Below the pieces are notes generated by a model that had not been told where the DNA came from, made no database searches, and was given only the letters and a program-made list of their open reading frames with translations. From Paucibacter sediminis (GTDB lineage Bacteria > Pseudomonadota > Gammaproteobacteria > Burkholderiales > Burkholderiaceae_C): a DNA stretch of 64,000 bases. The stretch spans positions 4,257,001-4,321,000 of the forward strand of contig NZ_CP116346.1 of assembly GCF_030254645.1 (NCBI RefSeq), in the 5' to 3' direction. This document shows, one piece after another, positions 32,401-44,605 of the stretch; within the stretch, counting starts at the first letter, position 1, and each line of letters starts with the position of its first letter. The position numbers and the translations under genes are program-made.

Positions 32401-32455
32401 GAGGAAGCCTCCTGAGAGTGAGTTGACGCGATGGCCGAACTTTGCTCTCGGAGAC

Positions 32456-32470
32456 TTAGACCTCACTTAA
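32456..32470 (-). promoter_or_regulatory. Response-regulator box in front of degP
   Basis: TTAGACCTCACTTAA on the plus strand; an identical TTAGAC-N3-ACTTAA occurs at 34507-34521 before the response-regulator gene. Read on the minus strand it is TTAAG-N6-CTAA, the direct-repeat form of PmrA/QseB-type boxes. Its near edge lies 56 bases upstream of the degP start and overlaps the kinase stop codon. Confidence 0.65.
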
Positions 32471-33788
32471 TGCGCGGCAGCCTGAGTTCCACCCGCAGGC
32501 CGCCCAGCGCCGCCGCCTCGCCCAGCGTGAGCCTGGCGCCATGGCGCTCGGCGATCGCCTTCACGATGGCCAGGCCCAGGCCGCTGCCGCTGGCCTGCTG
32601 CGCGTCGGCGCTGCGGTAGAAGCGATCGAACACGCGTTCGCGCTCGGCCACCGCAATGCCGGGGCCGCTGTCCTCCACCACCAGCAGGGCCTCGTCGGGC
32701 GTGGCCAGCAGGCTCACGTCCACGCGCCCGCCTTCCGGGCTGTATTTGACGGCGTTGTCCAGCAGATTGCGCAGCAGCATGCGCAGCGCCTGGGGCTCGC
32801 CCCGCACCTGGGCGGCATCGCAACGCGTCAGGCCCAGGTCGATCTGGCGCGCCGCGGCGGCATCGCTGATGTCCACCACCGCATCCTTGCAGAGCTGGTC
32901 CAGCGCCAGCGGCTGCGCCAGCTGCTGGGCCTCGCCCGGCGCCTGCTCGCGCGCCAGCGCCATCAGCTGTTCGATCAGATGGCTGGCGCGCTCGATGCCG
33001 CTGGCCAGGCGCCCGATCGCCAGTGCCTGGCCGGGTGCATCGGGCGCGCGCTGCAGCGATTGCAGCTGCAGCTTCAATGCCGCCAGCGGTGAGCGCAGCT
33101 CGTGCGCCGCATCCGCAATGAAGTGCTGCTGCGCCTCGAAGGCCTGGCGCACCCGGCCCAAGAGCGAGTTGAGCTCGTCCACCAGGGGCTTGACCTCGGC
33201 GGGCAGCTCCTCGCTGGCCACCGGCGAGAGATCGTCGACCGCGCGCGCGGCCAGCTGGTCGCGCACCTTGGCCACCGGCTCCAGTGAATGGCTCACCACC
33301 CACCACACCACCAGAGCCAGCAGCGGCAGCATCAGGGCGATGGGCGCGATGGTGCGAAAGGCCAGCTGGCCGGCCATGCGCTGGCGCACCGCCAGGTCCT
33401 GCGCAACCTGCACCACCTGGTAGCGCGTCTGCAGCGAGAACACGCGGAAATGCTTGCCGTTGGCGTCCAGGTTCGAGAAGCCCAGCACCGCGCGCTGCGG
33501 CAGCAGGGCTTCACCCGGAGAGCGGAACATCGGTACGCCATCCAAGCCCCAGACCTGCACCATGAAGTCGTAGCTCTTCTGGTCGCCCAGCGGCAGGCTC
33601 ACCGTGCCGCTGCCGACGCTGCCCTGCAGGGAGAAGGCCATCTGCTGCATGTGGTAGTCGAAGATCTCGTCGGCCTCCTGCAGCGCGGTGCGGTAGGCGC
33701 TGCCGCCCTGCACCAGGGCCGAGAGCGAGAAGGCCAGCAGCAGGAAGGCGATCAGGCGGTAGCGCAGGGAGCGGGGAAACAGCATCAT
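32463..33788 (-). CDS. Sensor histidine kinase (QseC/TctE type)
   Basis: A 441-residue inner-membrane kinase. A first membrane helix lies at about residues 10-30 (LIAFLLLAFSLSALVQGG), then a periplasmic TctE-like sensory domain of ~120 residues, a second helix (IALMLPLLALVVWWVV) and a HAMP region. The HisKA box is FIADAAHELRSPLAALKLQ (phospho-His), and the ATPase boxes are NLLDNAVKYSP, DSGPGI and GSGLGLAIVKAIAERHG. The start is set at the first of two ATGs because it overlaps the stop of the response regulator (ATGA at 33788). Likely senses an envelope signal and controls degP. Confidence 0.93.
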   Translation of the reverse strand: MMLFPRSLRYRLIAFLLLAFSLSALVQGGSAYRTALQEADEIFDYHMQQMAFSLQGSVGSGTVSLPLGDQKSYDFMVQVWGLDGVPMFRSPGEALLPQRAVLGFSNLDANGKHFRVFSLQTRYQVVQVAQDLAVRQRMAGQLAFRTIAPIALMLPLLALVVWWVVSHSLEPVAKVRDQLAARAVDDLSPVASEELPAEVKPLVDELNSLLGRVRQAFEAQQHFIADAAHELRSPLAALKLQLQSLQRAPDAPGQALAIGRLASGIERASHLIEQLMALAREQAPGEAQQLAQPLALDQLCKDAVVDISDAAAARQIDLGLTRCDAAQVRGEPQALRMLLRNLLDNAVKYSPEGGRVDVSLLATPDEALLVVEDSGPGIAVAERERVFDRFYRSADAQQASGSGLGLAIVKAIAERHGARLTLGEAAALGGLRVELRLPRIK

Positions 33789-34444
33789 TCCTTGGGCACC
33801 CGGTAGCCCACGCCGCGCACGTTCTGGATCAGCGCCGCACCCAGCTTCTTGCGCAGGCCGTGGATATAGACCTCCACCGCATTGCTGCTGATCTCGTCCT
33901 TCCAGCTGTAGAGCTTTTCCTCCAGCTGCTGGCGCGACAGCACCATGCCCGGCCGCGCCAGCAGCGGCTCCAGCACCGCCCATTCGCGCGCCGACAGCGT
34001 GACCTGCCGGCCCTCGGCCACCACCTCGCGGGTGGCGGGGTTGATGCTCACGCCGCGGTGTTCGTAAACCGGCTCGGCGCGGCCGCTGGCACGGCGCAGC
34101 AGCGCGCGGATGCGCGCCAGCAATTCATGCAGCTCGAAGGGCTTGAGCACATAGTCGTCGGCGCCGGCGTCCAGCCCGGCAATGCGCTGCTCCAGTGCGT
34201 CGCGGGCGGTGGCGATCAGCACCGGCATGACCTGCTTGCGCGCCCGCAGCGCGCGCAGCACGCTCATGCCATCGCGCTTGGGCAGGCCCAGGTCCAGGAG
34301 CACCAGGTCGTAGTTCTGTGCCTGCAGGGCCGCGTCGGCCAGTTCGCCGTCGCGCACCCAGTCGACCGCATAGCTTTCGGCGCGCAGCAACTCGAGCAGT
34401 TGCTCGCCAATCATCGGGTCGTCTTCCACCAGCAGCAGTCGCAT
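33785..34444 (-). CDS. OmpR-family response regulator (QseB/TctD type)
   Basis: A 219-residue regulator with a receiver domain (LLVEDDPMIGEQL; phospho-acceptor Asp in LVLLDLGLPKRDG; switch Thr in LIATARD; Lys in YVLKPF) and a winged-helix DNA-binding domain (LSAREWAVLEPLLARPG, SSNAVEVYIHGLRKKLG, VRGVGYRVP). It is the first gene of the regulator-kinase-protease unit. Its promoter has a box identical in pattern to the one before degP, so autoregulation together with degP control is likely. Confidence 0.93.
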   Translation of the reverse strand: MRLLLVEDDPMIGEQLLELLRAESYAVDWVRDGELADAALQAQNYDLVLLDLGLPKRDGMSVLRALRARKQVMPVLIATARDALEQRIAGLDAGADDYVLKPFELHELLARIRALLRRASGRAEPVYEHRGVSINPATREVVAEGRQVTLSAREWAVLEPLLARPGMVLSRQQLEEKLYSWKDEISSNAVEVYIHGLRKKLGAALIQNVRGVGYRVPKE

Positions 34445-34506
34445 GCCAAGTCCTCTTGCCGGATTTACGGGGAAGTGAGATTTTCCATGCACGGCAAGGC
34501 CGGCCA

Positions 34507-34521
34507 TTAGACGAGACTTAA
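34507..34521 (-). promoter_or_regulatory. Response-regulator box in front of the regulator gene
   Basis: TTAGACGAGACTTAA on the plus strand, identical in pattern (TTAGAC-N3-ACTTAA) to 32456-32470. It lies 62 bases upstream of the regulator's ATG, the same distance class as at degP. Confidence 0.65.
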
Positions 34522-34562
34522 TTTGCTCGCCCGGCCCCAAAACCATGGCTACAATCCGCGCC

Positions 34563-34650
34563 GTCAGGAGAGAGCTTTCCACGCAAAGCCGCCGAAGGCG
34601 CAGAGGCACTGGTGATCCCACGCTTCGAACGCTCAGGCAAAAGGACTGAC
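34563..34650 (+). promoter_or_regulatory. Glycine riboswitch, aptamer 1
   Basis: Closing helix P1 is GTCAG (34563-34567) with CTGAC (34646-34650). The conserved core elements GGAGAGA, GCCGCCGAAGGCG and GCTCAGGCAAAAGGA are present in order. With aptamer 2 it forms the tandem glycine riboswitch typical of gcv operons. Confidence 0.9.
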
Positions 34651-34672
34651 AAGACGCCTCGATGCAGGCGTT

Positions 34673-34775
34673 CCTCACTGGAGAGAGGCGGGTCTTTGTT
34701 GAACTCGCCCACCGAAGGGGCAAGCTGTCGGCGATACGCCGGTGGTCAATCTCTCAGGTACCAAGGACAGCGAGG
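34673..34775 (+). promoter_or_regulatory. Glycine riboswitch, aptamer 2 with expression platform
   Basis: P1 is CCTCACTG (34673-34680) with CAGCGAGG (34768-34775, one A-C mismatch). Core elements GGAGAGAGG, CCACCGAAGGGG and TCTCTCAGGTACCAAGGA follow. The 3' strand of P1 shares CGAGG with CGAGGGCAT (34771-34779), which can instead pair with ATGCCCTCG (34820-34828), just before the GGAG of gcvT. This suggests a mutually exclusive switch. Confidence 0.9.
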
Positions 34776-34839
34776 GCATATCCCCCACCATCGGTCTCAG
34801 GACCGGGTGGGCTTTCAGAATGCCCTCGGAGTAAGTCCC

Positions 34840-35955
<1,116 letters not shown>

Positions 35956-36008
35956 TCCCGCCATTCTTTGGACCCCCTGGTCTTTTCTCCCAACATTCGG
36001 AGCACACC

Positions 36009-36386
36009 ATGAGCAACATCAAGTACACGCCTGACCACGAGTGGGTCCAGATCGAAGCCGATGGCACCGCCACCGTGGGCATCACCGTTCATGCGCAAGA
36101 CGCGCTGGGCGATGTGGTGTTCGTGGACCTGCCCAATGTGGGCCAGAGCTATGCCGAGAAGGAAGTGGCCGGCGTGGTGGAGTCGGTGAAGGCCGCCGCC
36201 GACGTCTACATGCCCGTGGATGGCGAGATCACCGCCGTCAACGAAGAGCTGCGCAACGATCCCTCGCTGGCCAACACCGACCCGCTCAAGAGCGGCTGGT
36301 TCTTCAAGGTCAAGCTGAGCAACCCCGCCCAGCTCGACGCGCTGATGGACAGCACCGCCTACGACGAGCTGGTCAAGAACAGCTGA
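36009..36386 (+). CDS. gcvH: Glycine cleavage system H protein
   Basis: The lipoyl carrier of the glycine cleavage complex. The 125-residue protein has YTPDHEWVQIE at the N-terminus and the lipoylation site in VVESVKAAADVY (Lys of ESVKA). The length is normal. It lies 53 bases after gcvT, followed by a hairpin with a T-rich tail at 36419-36445 before gcvP. Confidence 0.96.
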   Translation: MSNIKYTPDHEWVQIEADGTATVGITVHAQDALGDVVFVDLPNVGQSYAEKEVAGVVESVKAAADVYMPVDGEITAVNEELRNDPSLANTDPLKSGWFFKVKLSNPAQLDALMDSTAYDELVKNS

Positions 36387-36418
36387 TCCCAGCCGTTCAC
36401 AGCAAAGCAGAAAGAAAG

Positions 36419-36445
36419 CGGGCACGGAGTGCCCGTTGTTGTATT
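36419..36445 (+). terminator. Intrinsic terminator/attenuator between gcvH and gcvP
   Basis: CGGGCA (36419-36424) pairs with TGCCCG (36430-36435) with a 5-base loop; the tail TTGTTGTATT follows. It could lower read-through so that gcvT and gcvH are made in excess over gcvP. Confidence 0.55.
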
Positions 36446-36492
36446 GAAAACCGGTGCCCCGGCCACCAGCCCGGGCGCCTGAGGATTGCGCC

Positions 36493-39369
<2,877 letters not shown>

Positions 39370-39381
39370 AGAGAGCCCCCG

Positions 39382-40773
39382 ATGGCCGTTTCCGTTTTCG
39401 ACCTGTTCAAGATCGGTATCGGGCCATCGAGCTCGCACACCGTGGGGCCCATGCGCGCGGCGCGCCTGTTCGGGCTGCGCCTGCGCCATGAGGGCTTGCT
39501 GGAACGCACTGCGCGCGTGAGCTCACAGCTCTACGGCTCGCTGGGCGCCACCGGCAAGGGCCACGGCAGCGACAAGGCGGTGCTCTTGGGCCTGGCCGGG
39601 CACGAGCCCGACAGCGTCGATGTGGAGCGCGTCGAGGCCTATCTGGCCGAGATCCGCGGCAGCAAGCGCATCAGCCTGCTGGGCGAGCATGGCATTGGCT
39701 TCGACGAGGCGAAAGATCTGACCCTGTTCCGCCGCCAGAGCCTGCCCCTGCATGCCAATGGCATGCGCTTCAGCGCCTTCGATGCGGCGGGCGAGTTGCT
39801 GGCGGAGCGCACCTATTACTCGGTGGGCGGCGGCTTCGTCGTCACCGAAGAGGTGCTGGCCGACGGCCAGAAGCAGAAGGTGATCGCACCCGATGCCACC
39901 GTGCTGCCCTACCCCTTCAAGACCGGCGACGAGTTGCTGGTCTTGACCAAGACGCACGGTATCAGCATCGCCGAGGTGATGCGGCGCAACGAACGCCACT
40001 GGCGCAGCGACGAGGAGACGCGCGCCGGCCTGCTCAAGATCTGGCAGGTGATGCAGGACTGCGTGACGCGCGGCTGCCGTACCGAGGGCATTCTGCCGGG
40101 TGGCTTCAAGGTCAAGCGCCGTGCCGCCCAGTTGCACCGCGACCTCACCGCCAACCCCGAGGCCGCGCTGCGCGACCCGCTGCAGGTGATGGACTGGGTC
40201 AACCTCTATGCGCTGGCGGTGAACGAGGAGAACGCCGCCGGCGGCCGCGTCGTCACCGCGCCCACCAATGGCGCGGCCGGCATCGTGCCGGCGGTGCTGC
40301 ATTACTACAGCCGCTTCGTCCACCATGCCAACGACGAGGGCGTGATCGACTTCCTGCTCACCGCCGCGGCGATCGGCATTCTCTACAAGGAAAACGCCTC
40401 GATCTCGGGCGCCGAGGTGGGCTGCCAGGGCGAGGTGGGCGTGGCCTGCTCGATGGCCGCGGCGGCGCTGTGCCAGGTGATGGGCGGCACGCCTGAGCAG
40501 GTGGAGAACGCCGCCGAGATCGGCATGGAGCACCACCTGGGCCTCACCTGCGACCCGGTGGGCGGCCTGGTGCAGATCCCCTGCATCGAGCGCAACGCGA
40601 TCGCCTCGGTGAAGGCCATCAACGCGGCACGCATGGCGCTGCGCGGCGACGGCACGCATTTCGTCAGCCTGGACAAGGTCATCAAGACCATGCGCGACAC
40701 CGGCGCCGACATGATGACCAAGTACAAGGAGACCGCGCGCGGCGGTCTGGCAGTGAATATCGTCGAGTGTTGA
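39382..40773 (+). CDS. sdaA: L-serine ammonia-lyase (serine dehydratase)
   Basis: An Fe-S enzyme that converts L-serine to pyruvate and ammonia. The 463-residue single-chain protein has [20 protein letters not shown] at the N-terminus and a C-terminal alpha domain with [33 protein letters not shown] and [21 protein letters not shown] by landmarks, with the Cys residues that bind the [4Fe-4S] cluster. Its location behind gcvP suggests use of the serine made from glycine via glycine cleavage and GlyA, so the operon would channel glycine carbon to pyruvate under riboswitch control. Confidence 0.95.
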   Translation: MAVSVFDLFKIGIGPSSSHTVGPMRAARLFGLRLRHEGLLERTARVSSQLYGSLGATGKGHGSDKAVLLGLAGHEPDSVDVERVEAYLAEIRGSKRISLLGEHGIGFDEAKDLTLFRRQSLPLHANGMRFSAFDAAGELLAERTYYSVGGGFVVTEEVLADGQKQKVIAPDATVLPYPFKTGDELLVLTKTHGISIAEVMRRNERHWRSDEETRAGLLKIWQVMQDCVTRGCRTEGILPGGFKVKRRAAQLHRDLTANPEAALRDPLQVMDWVNLYALAVNEENAAGGRVVTAPTNGAAGIVPAVLHYYSRFVHHANDEGVIDFLLTAAAIGILYKENASISGAEVGCQGEVGVACSMAAAALCQVMGGTPEQVENAAEIGMEHHLGLTCDPVGGLVQIPCIERNAIASVKAINAARMALRGDGTHFVSLDKVIKTMRDTGADMMTKYKETARGGLAVNIVEC

Positions 40774-40785
40774 GGCTGGCGGTGC

Positions 40786-41547
40786 TCAGGCACCGTCCTG
40801 CAAGCGCTTGAGCTCGGCCGCCACCGCGGCAAACGAGGGCAGCAACTCGTCCCAGGTCTGGCGATCGAAATGCCGCGGCTTGCGCAGGAGCGCCGGCCGC
40901 GACTGCCGCAGCAGCAGGCCCTTGCAGGCGAACACGATGCTGTTGCTGCAATCGCCGTCGCCCACCACCAGCACCTCTTCGCCGAAGCTGCGCCGTATGC
41001 GCGCCAGATGGGTCTCGAAATCGACATGGCCGGTGTGCAGATTGGCCACCATCAGGCCGTTGGGCTGCAGGGCATCGAGGCAGTCGTCGTAGAAGCGCTG
41101 CGAGCACAGGGCCGGCGGCGTGCCCTCGCTGTCGAAGCCGTCCACCATCAGCACGTCCATGCGGTAGGGCGGGAAGCGCACGAAATCGGCACCGTCGCCC
41201 TCGCGCACCTTGAAACGCTCGTCGTCCGGCGGCACCTTGAACTCGCTCTTCAGCGCGATCACATGGGGGTTGATCTCCACCACCTTGATGCGCGTCGTGG
41301 GCAGGTAGCGGTGGCAGAACTTTGCCAGCGAGCCGCCGCCCAGGCCGATCATGGCGAGCGTGTCGGGCTCGTCCTTGAGCAGCAGAAAGCCCATCATGGT
41401 GCGCGTGTAGTCCAGGTCCAGCGCATAGGGCCGCAGCGTCTGCATGCGGCTCTGGATCTCGCAGATGGAGAAATGCAGGGCCTTGGTGTTAAGCGTCTCG
41501 TAGACGAAGGGCTTGACGTGGTCGTTCACGGGTTCGGATTCGAGCAT
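40786..41547 (-). CDS. Spermidine synthase-like (aminopropyltransferase fold) protein
   Basis: A 253-residue protein with a Rossmann methyltransferase-like fold of the spermidine/spermine synthase family. Landmarks are [19 protein letters not shown] (SAM-type glycine loop), [13 protein letters not shown] (acidic ribose ligand), [12 protein letters not shown], and [17 protein letters not shown] in place of the usual catalytic D-x-x-D-P. The N-terminal beta-domain is shortened. The missing catalytic pair makes true polyamine synthesis doubtful. It shares one base with the DUF1275 gene upstream, so the two are one transcript. A CGGTGC/GCACCG hairpin at 40780-40795 lies over its stop. Confidence 0.83.
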   Translation of the reverse strand: MLESEPVNDHVKPFVYETLNTKALHFSICEIQSRMQTLRPYALDLDYTRTMMGFLLLKDEPDTLAMIGLGGGSLAKFCHRYLPTTRIKVVEINPHVIALKSEFKVPPDDERFKVREGDGADFVRFPPYRMDVLMVDGFDSEGTPPALCSQRFYDDCLDALQPNGLMVANLHTGHVDFETHLARIRRSFGEEVLVVGDGDCSNSIVFACKGLLLRQSRPALLRKPRHFDRQTWDELLPSFAAVAAELKRLQDGA

Positions 41548-42323
41548 CAGGTGTGGCGAGACAGGGGATGGGAGAGCTGGCGGCCATGCCGCAGGTCGAG
41601 CAGCAGCGGTGGCGCGGCCAGCACGACCAGCAGGCAGGCAATCGGGATGGTGGCACTGAAGCCGAAATGCTTGAAGGCCAGGGCGCCGAGCAGGCCGCCG
41701 AAGAAGAACAGGCCCAGCACCAGCGCATGGATGGCCAGCTTGTCGCGGTTGGCCCGCACGACATGGATGGCATTGGCATCGGGGTTGCGGTTCCAGTAGA
41801 ACAGCCGCCCCAGTTCAAGGCCCAGGTCGGTGATCACACCGGTCATATGGGTGGTGCGTATCTCGGCGCGCGAAATCTTGGTGACGATGGCGTTCTGCAA
41901 GCCCATCACAAAGCACAGCAGCAGCACCGCGGTGGGGATCAGCAGATGCTCGAAGGAGCTCAGGTGCGCGCCCACCAGGCCAAAGGCCAGCAGCAGCACG
42001 GCCTCCAGCAACAGCGCCAGCGCATATTTGCTGCGCAGCTGGCGGCGTCTGGCCCAGTTGATCAGCACCGCCGTGCAGGCGGCGCCGCACACGAACGAGG
42101 CCAGCGCGGCCAGCCCGGCAACCGCCAGGCCGAAACCGCCGGTGGCCAGGTCGTCCGCGATCGCCGAGACGATGCCCGTCATGTGCGAGGTGTAGCGCTG
42201 CACGGCCAGATAGCCACCGGCATTGATGGCACCGGCCACAAAGGCCAGGATGCCACCCAACTGCCGGTTCGCCTCGCGGGTGCGAACCCGGCCGGTCAGA
42301 CGATGCAGGTAGTGGAATGCCAT
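41547..42323 (-). CDS. DUF1275 (YoaK-like) membrane protein
   Basis: A 258-residue protein with six to seven membrane helices: LGGILAFVAGAINAGGYLAV, then VAGLAALASFVCGAACTAVLI, ALLLEAVLLLAFGLVGAHL, LIPTAVLLLCFVMGLQNAIV and so on. The NAGG-[YF] and YTSHMTG motifs (AGAINAGGYL, QRYTSHMTG) and GLQNAIVTKISRAEIRTTHMTGV are signatures of DUF1275. Function unknown; a transporter role is inferred. It is divergent from a ribbon-helix-helix gene, with an AT-rich control region between them. Confidence 0.9.
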   Translation of the reverse strand: MAFHYLHRLTGRVRTREANRQLGGILAFVAGAINAGGYLAVQRYTSHMTGIVSAIADDLATGGFGLAVAGLAALASFVCGAACTAVLINWARRRQLRSKYALALLLEAVLLLAFGLVGAHLSSFEHLLIPTAVLLLCFVMGLQNAIVTKISRAEIRTTHMTGVITDLGLELGRLFYWNRNPDANAIHVVRANRDKLAIHALVLGLFFFGGLLGALAFKHFGFSATIPIACLLVVLAAPPLLLDLRHGRQLSHPLSRHT

Positions 42324-42327
42324 TGAC

Positions 42328-42366
42328 TTGTAATCTAATGTGCATTCAGCATGATTGCAATTACAA
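42328..42366. promoter_or_regulatory. AT-rich inverted repeat between DUF1275 and the RHH gene
   Basis: TTGTAAT (42328-42334) and ATTACAA (42360-42366) are an inverted repeat in an unusually AT-rich 67-base divergent gap. It is a plausible operator, for example for the RHH protein itself. Confidence 0.45.
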
Positions 42367-42389
42367 TTTGATTAACATATGGAGCCGGT

Positions 42390-42578
42390 ATGGAACTGAA
42401 GACTGCCCGCCTGACCGTGTTGATCGATCCGGCCAAGAAGAAGGCCTTTGAAACGCTGTGCGCCAAGCAGGATGTGACACCGTCCCAGGTGGTGCGCAAG
42501 CTGATACGTGAGTACCTCGCGGCGCATGGCGTGAGCTTTGTGCCTGGCGGCGAGGACGACAGCGGCGCCGCGGCCTAA
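42390..42578 (+). CDS. Ribbon-helix-helix (CopG-like) protein
   Basis: A 62-residue DNA-binding protein: a beta strand ([12 protein letters not shown]), helix 1 ([12 protein letters not shown]) and helix 2 ([18 protein letters not shown]), the classic RHH layout with T-P-S-Q-V-V-R. GGAG lies five bases before the ATG. No toxin gene follows, so a stand-alone regulator is more likely than an antitoxin. Its stop overlaps the end of the convergent ftsH-like gene by four bases. Confidence 0.85.
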   Translation: MELKTARLTVLIDPAKKKAFETLCAKQDVTPSQVVRKLIREYLAAHGVSFVPGGEDDSGAAA

Positions 42579-44464
42579 GCGTTGGCGGAAACTCCGGCCG
42601 CAGGCAGCGCCCTGGCTGCCTCGGCCAGCGGCCGCAGTTCTTCCTCGCCAAGACTCTCCTGCGCCAGCAGGCGTTCGGCCCCTTGCGCCAGCAGGTCGCG
42701 CCGGGCCGTCAACAAGGCCGTGGCGCGGCCATAGGCCTCGTCCACCAGGGCGCGCACCGCGTCGTCGATACGGCGCGCCGTCGCGTCGGACAGCCCGCCC
42801 TCCAGCGCCAGGTTCTCGGGCAGCTCGAGAAAACGCTGGCGCTGGCGCTCGTAGACCACCTGCCCCACCGTTTCCGACATGCCGTAGCGCGTCACCATGT
42901 CGTGGGCGATGTCGCTGGCCTTGACCAGATCGTCGGCCGCGCCGGTGGAGACCTCGCCCAGCAGCAGCGCCTCGGCCGCGCGCCCCGCCATCAGCACCGC
43001 CAGGCGATTGCACAGCTCGCTGCGGCTGGCCAGGTAGCGATCCTCGCTGGGCCGCTGCAAGGTGTAGCCCAGCGCGCCCACGCCGCGGGGAATGATGGAG
43101 ATCTTGTGCACTGGGTCGCTGCCGGGCAGCACCATGGCCACCAGGGCATGGCCCATCTCGTGCACCGCCACCGTGCGGCGCTCCTGCTCGCCCAGCACGC
43201 GCTGGCGATGCTCCAGCCCGGCGACGATGCGCTCCACCGCCGCGGTGAAGTCCTGCATCGCCACCGCCTCGGCGCCGCGCCGCGTGGCCAGCAGCGCCGC
43301 CTCGTTGACCAGGTTGGCCAGATCCGCGCCGGCAAAGCCGGGCGTCAGCGCCGCCACCGCATCGGGGTCCACATCCGCACTCAGCGTGACCTTCTTCAGA
43401 TGCACACGCAGCACGTCGACGCGGCCCTTGCGGTCGGGCCGGTCCACCAGCACCTGGCGGTCGAAGCGGCCGGCGCGCAGCAGGGCCGGGTCCAGCACCT
43501 CGGGCCGGTTGGTGGCGGCCAGGATCACCACCCCGGTGCTGGCGTCGAAGCCGTCCATCTCGGCAAGCAACTGGTTGAGCGTCTGCTCCTTCTCGTCATG
43601 GCCGCCGCTCAGCGGGCCGACGCCGCGCGCACGGCCCAGGGCGTCGAGCTCGTCGATGAAGATGATGCAGGGCGCCGAGGCGCGGGCCTGCTCGAACAGG
43701 TCGCGCACGCGCGCCGCGCCCACGCCGACGAACATCTCGACGAACTCCGAGCCGGTGATCGAGAAGAAGGGCACGCCGGCCTCGCCCGCCATGGCACGCG
43801 CCAGCAGGGTCTTGCCGGTGCCGGGCGGCCCGACCAGCAGCACGCCCTTGGGCATGTGCGCGCCCAGGCGGCCATAGGCCTTGGGGTTCCTGAGGAAGTC
43901 CACCGATTCGCGCAACTCGGCCTTGGCCTCGTCGACGCCCGCCACATCGTCGAAACGCACCCCCACATCGGTCTCGGAATGCAGCTTGGCGCGGCTCTTG
44001 CCCACCGAGAGCAGGCCACCCAGCCCGCCCTGCCCCGCCATGCGCTTGGCCATCAGGCTCCAGACCCCCATCAGCACCAGGGCCGGCACCACCCAGGACA
44101 GCAGGTCGCGCAGCAAGGTGTTCTCCACCACGCCCTCGAAGCGCACCTCGTACTGCGCCAGCTCCCGTGCCAGCTCGGGCGCCACGCGGGTTGTGACGAT
44201 GCGGGTGCGGCCGTCGGGCTGCGCGGCCTTGAGCTTGCCCTCGATGAACTGGCTGCCCACCGTGATGGACTCCAGCCGGCCGGCCTTCAGGTGCTGGAGA
44301 AACTCGCTGTAGGGAATCGGCTGGACCTGGGTGGACGCCACCCACAGATCGCGCAGCCAGAACAGCGCCACCAGGGCCAGCAGCAGCAACCAGAGCTTTT
44401 GCAGCCGCCAGTCCAGCGGCGCGTTCGGCGCGGGTTTGGGCGGCTCGGGCGGGTTCGGGCTCAT
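42575..44464 (-). CDS. ftsH: FtsH-type AAA+ metalloprotease (paralogue)
   Basis: A 629-residue membrane protease. Two N-terminal membrane helices flank a periplasmic domain (helix 1 [14 protein letters not shown]; helix 2 [15 protein letters not shown]). AAA+ motifs are GPPGTGKT (Walker A), [11 protein letters not shown] (Walker B), the [21 protein letters not shown], and the Zn-site HEMGH. The usual FtsH has HEAGH, so the Met is a variant, but the HExxH ligands are kept. The third ligand region ([14 protein letters not shown]) is intact. It is not next to rlmE or folP, so it is probably an additional copy, not the essential ftsH. Confidence 0.88.
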   Translation of the reverse strand: MSPNPPEPPKPAPNAPLDWRLQKLWLLLLALVALFWLRDLWVASTQVQPIPYSEFLQHLKAGRLESITVGSQFIEGKLKAAQPDGRTRIVTTRVAPELARELAQYEVRFEGVVENTLLRDLLSWVVPALVLMGVWSLMAKRMAGQGGLGGLLSVGKSRAKLHSETDVGVRFDDVAGVDEAKAELRESVDFLRNPKAYGRLGAHMPKGVLLVGPPGTGKTLLARAMAGEAGVPFFSITGSEFVEMFVGVGAARVRDLFEQARASAPCIIFIDELDALGRARGVGPLSGGHDEKEQTLNQLLAEMDGFDASTGVVILAATNRPEVLDPALLRAGRFDRQVLVDRPDRKGRVDVLRVHLKKVTLSADVDPDAVAALTPGFAGADLANLVNEAALLATRRGAEAVAMQDFTAAVERIVAGLEHRQRVLGEQERRTVAVHEMGHALVAMVLPGSDPVHKISIIPRGVGALGYTLQRPSEDRYLASRSELCNRLAVLMAGRAAEALLLGEVSTGAADDLVKASDIAHDMVTRYGMSETVGQVVYERQRQRFLELPENLALEGGLSDATARRIDDAVRALVDEAYGRATALLTARRDLLAQGAERLLAQESLGEEELRPLAEAARALPAAGVSANA

Positions 44465-44605
44465 GGCGGCGATTCTCCTGGACGGGGCGAACGATGTCGC
44501 CGCAGGCCCCCAGTCTCGCTGATCTGGATCAAGGCCGGCCGCAGACAGCGGGCCTAGCTTGAGCGCTGCGAGCGGCTCGAAAATGCGTCCCGGAGGCATG
44601 CGGCC

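Noticed and set aside
40780-40795. CGGTGC/GCACCG hairpin between sdaA and the aminopropyltransferase-like gene as an intrinsic terminator
   Set aside because: Short stem with no T-run on either side; noted only as a possible convergent-end structure.
42390-42578. Type II toxin-antitoxin system with the RHH protein as antitoxin
   Set aside because: No toxin gene lies on either side in the same direction.
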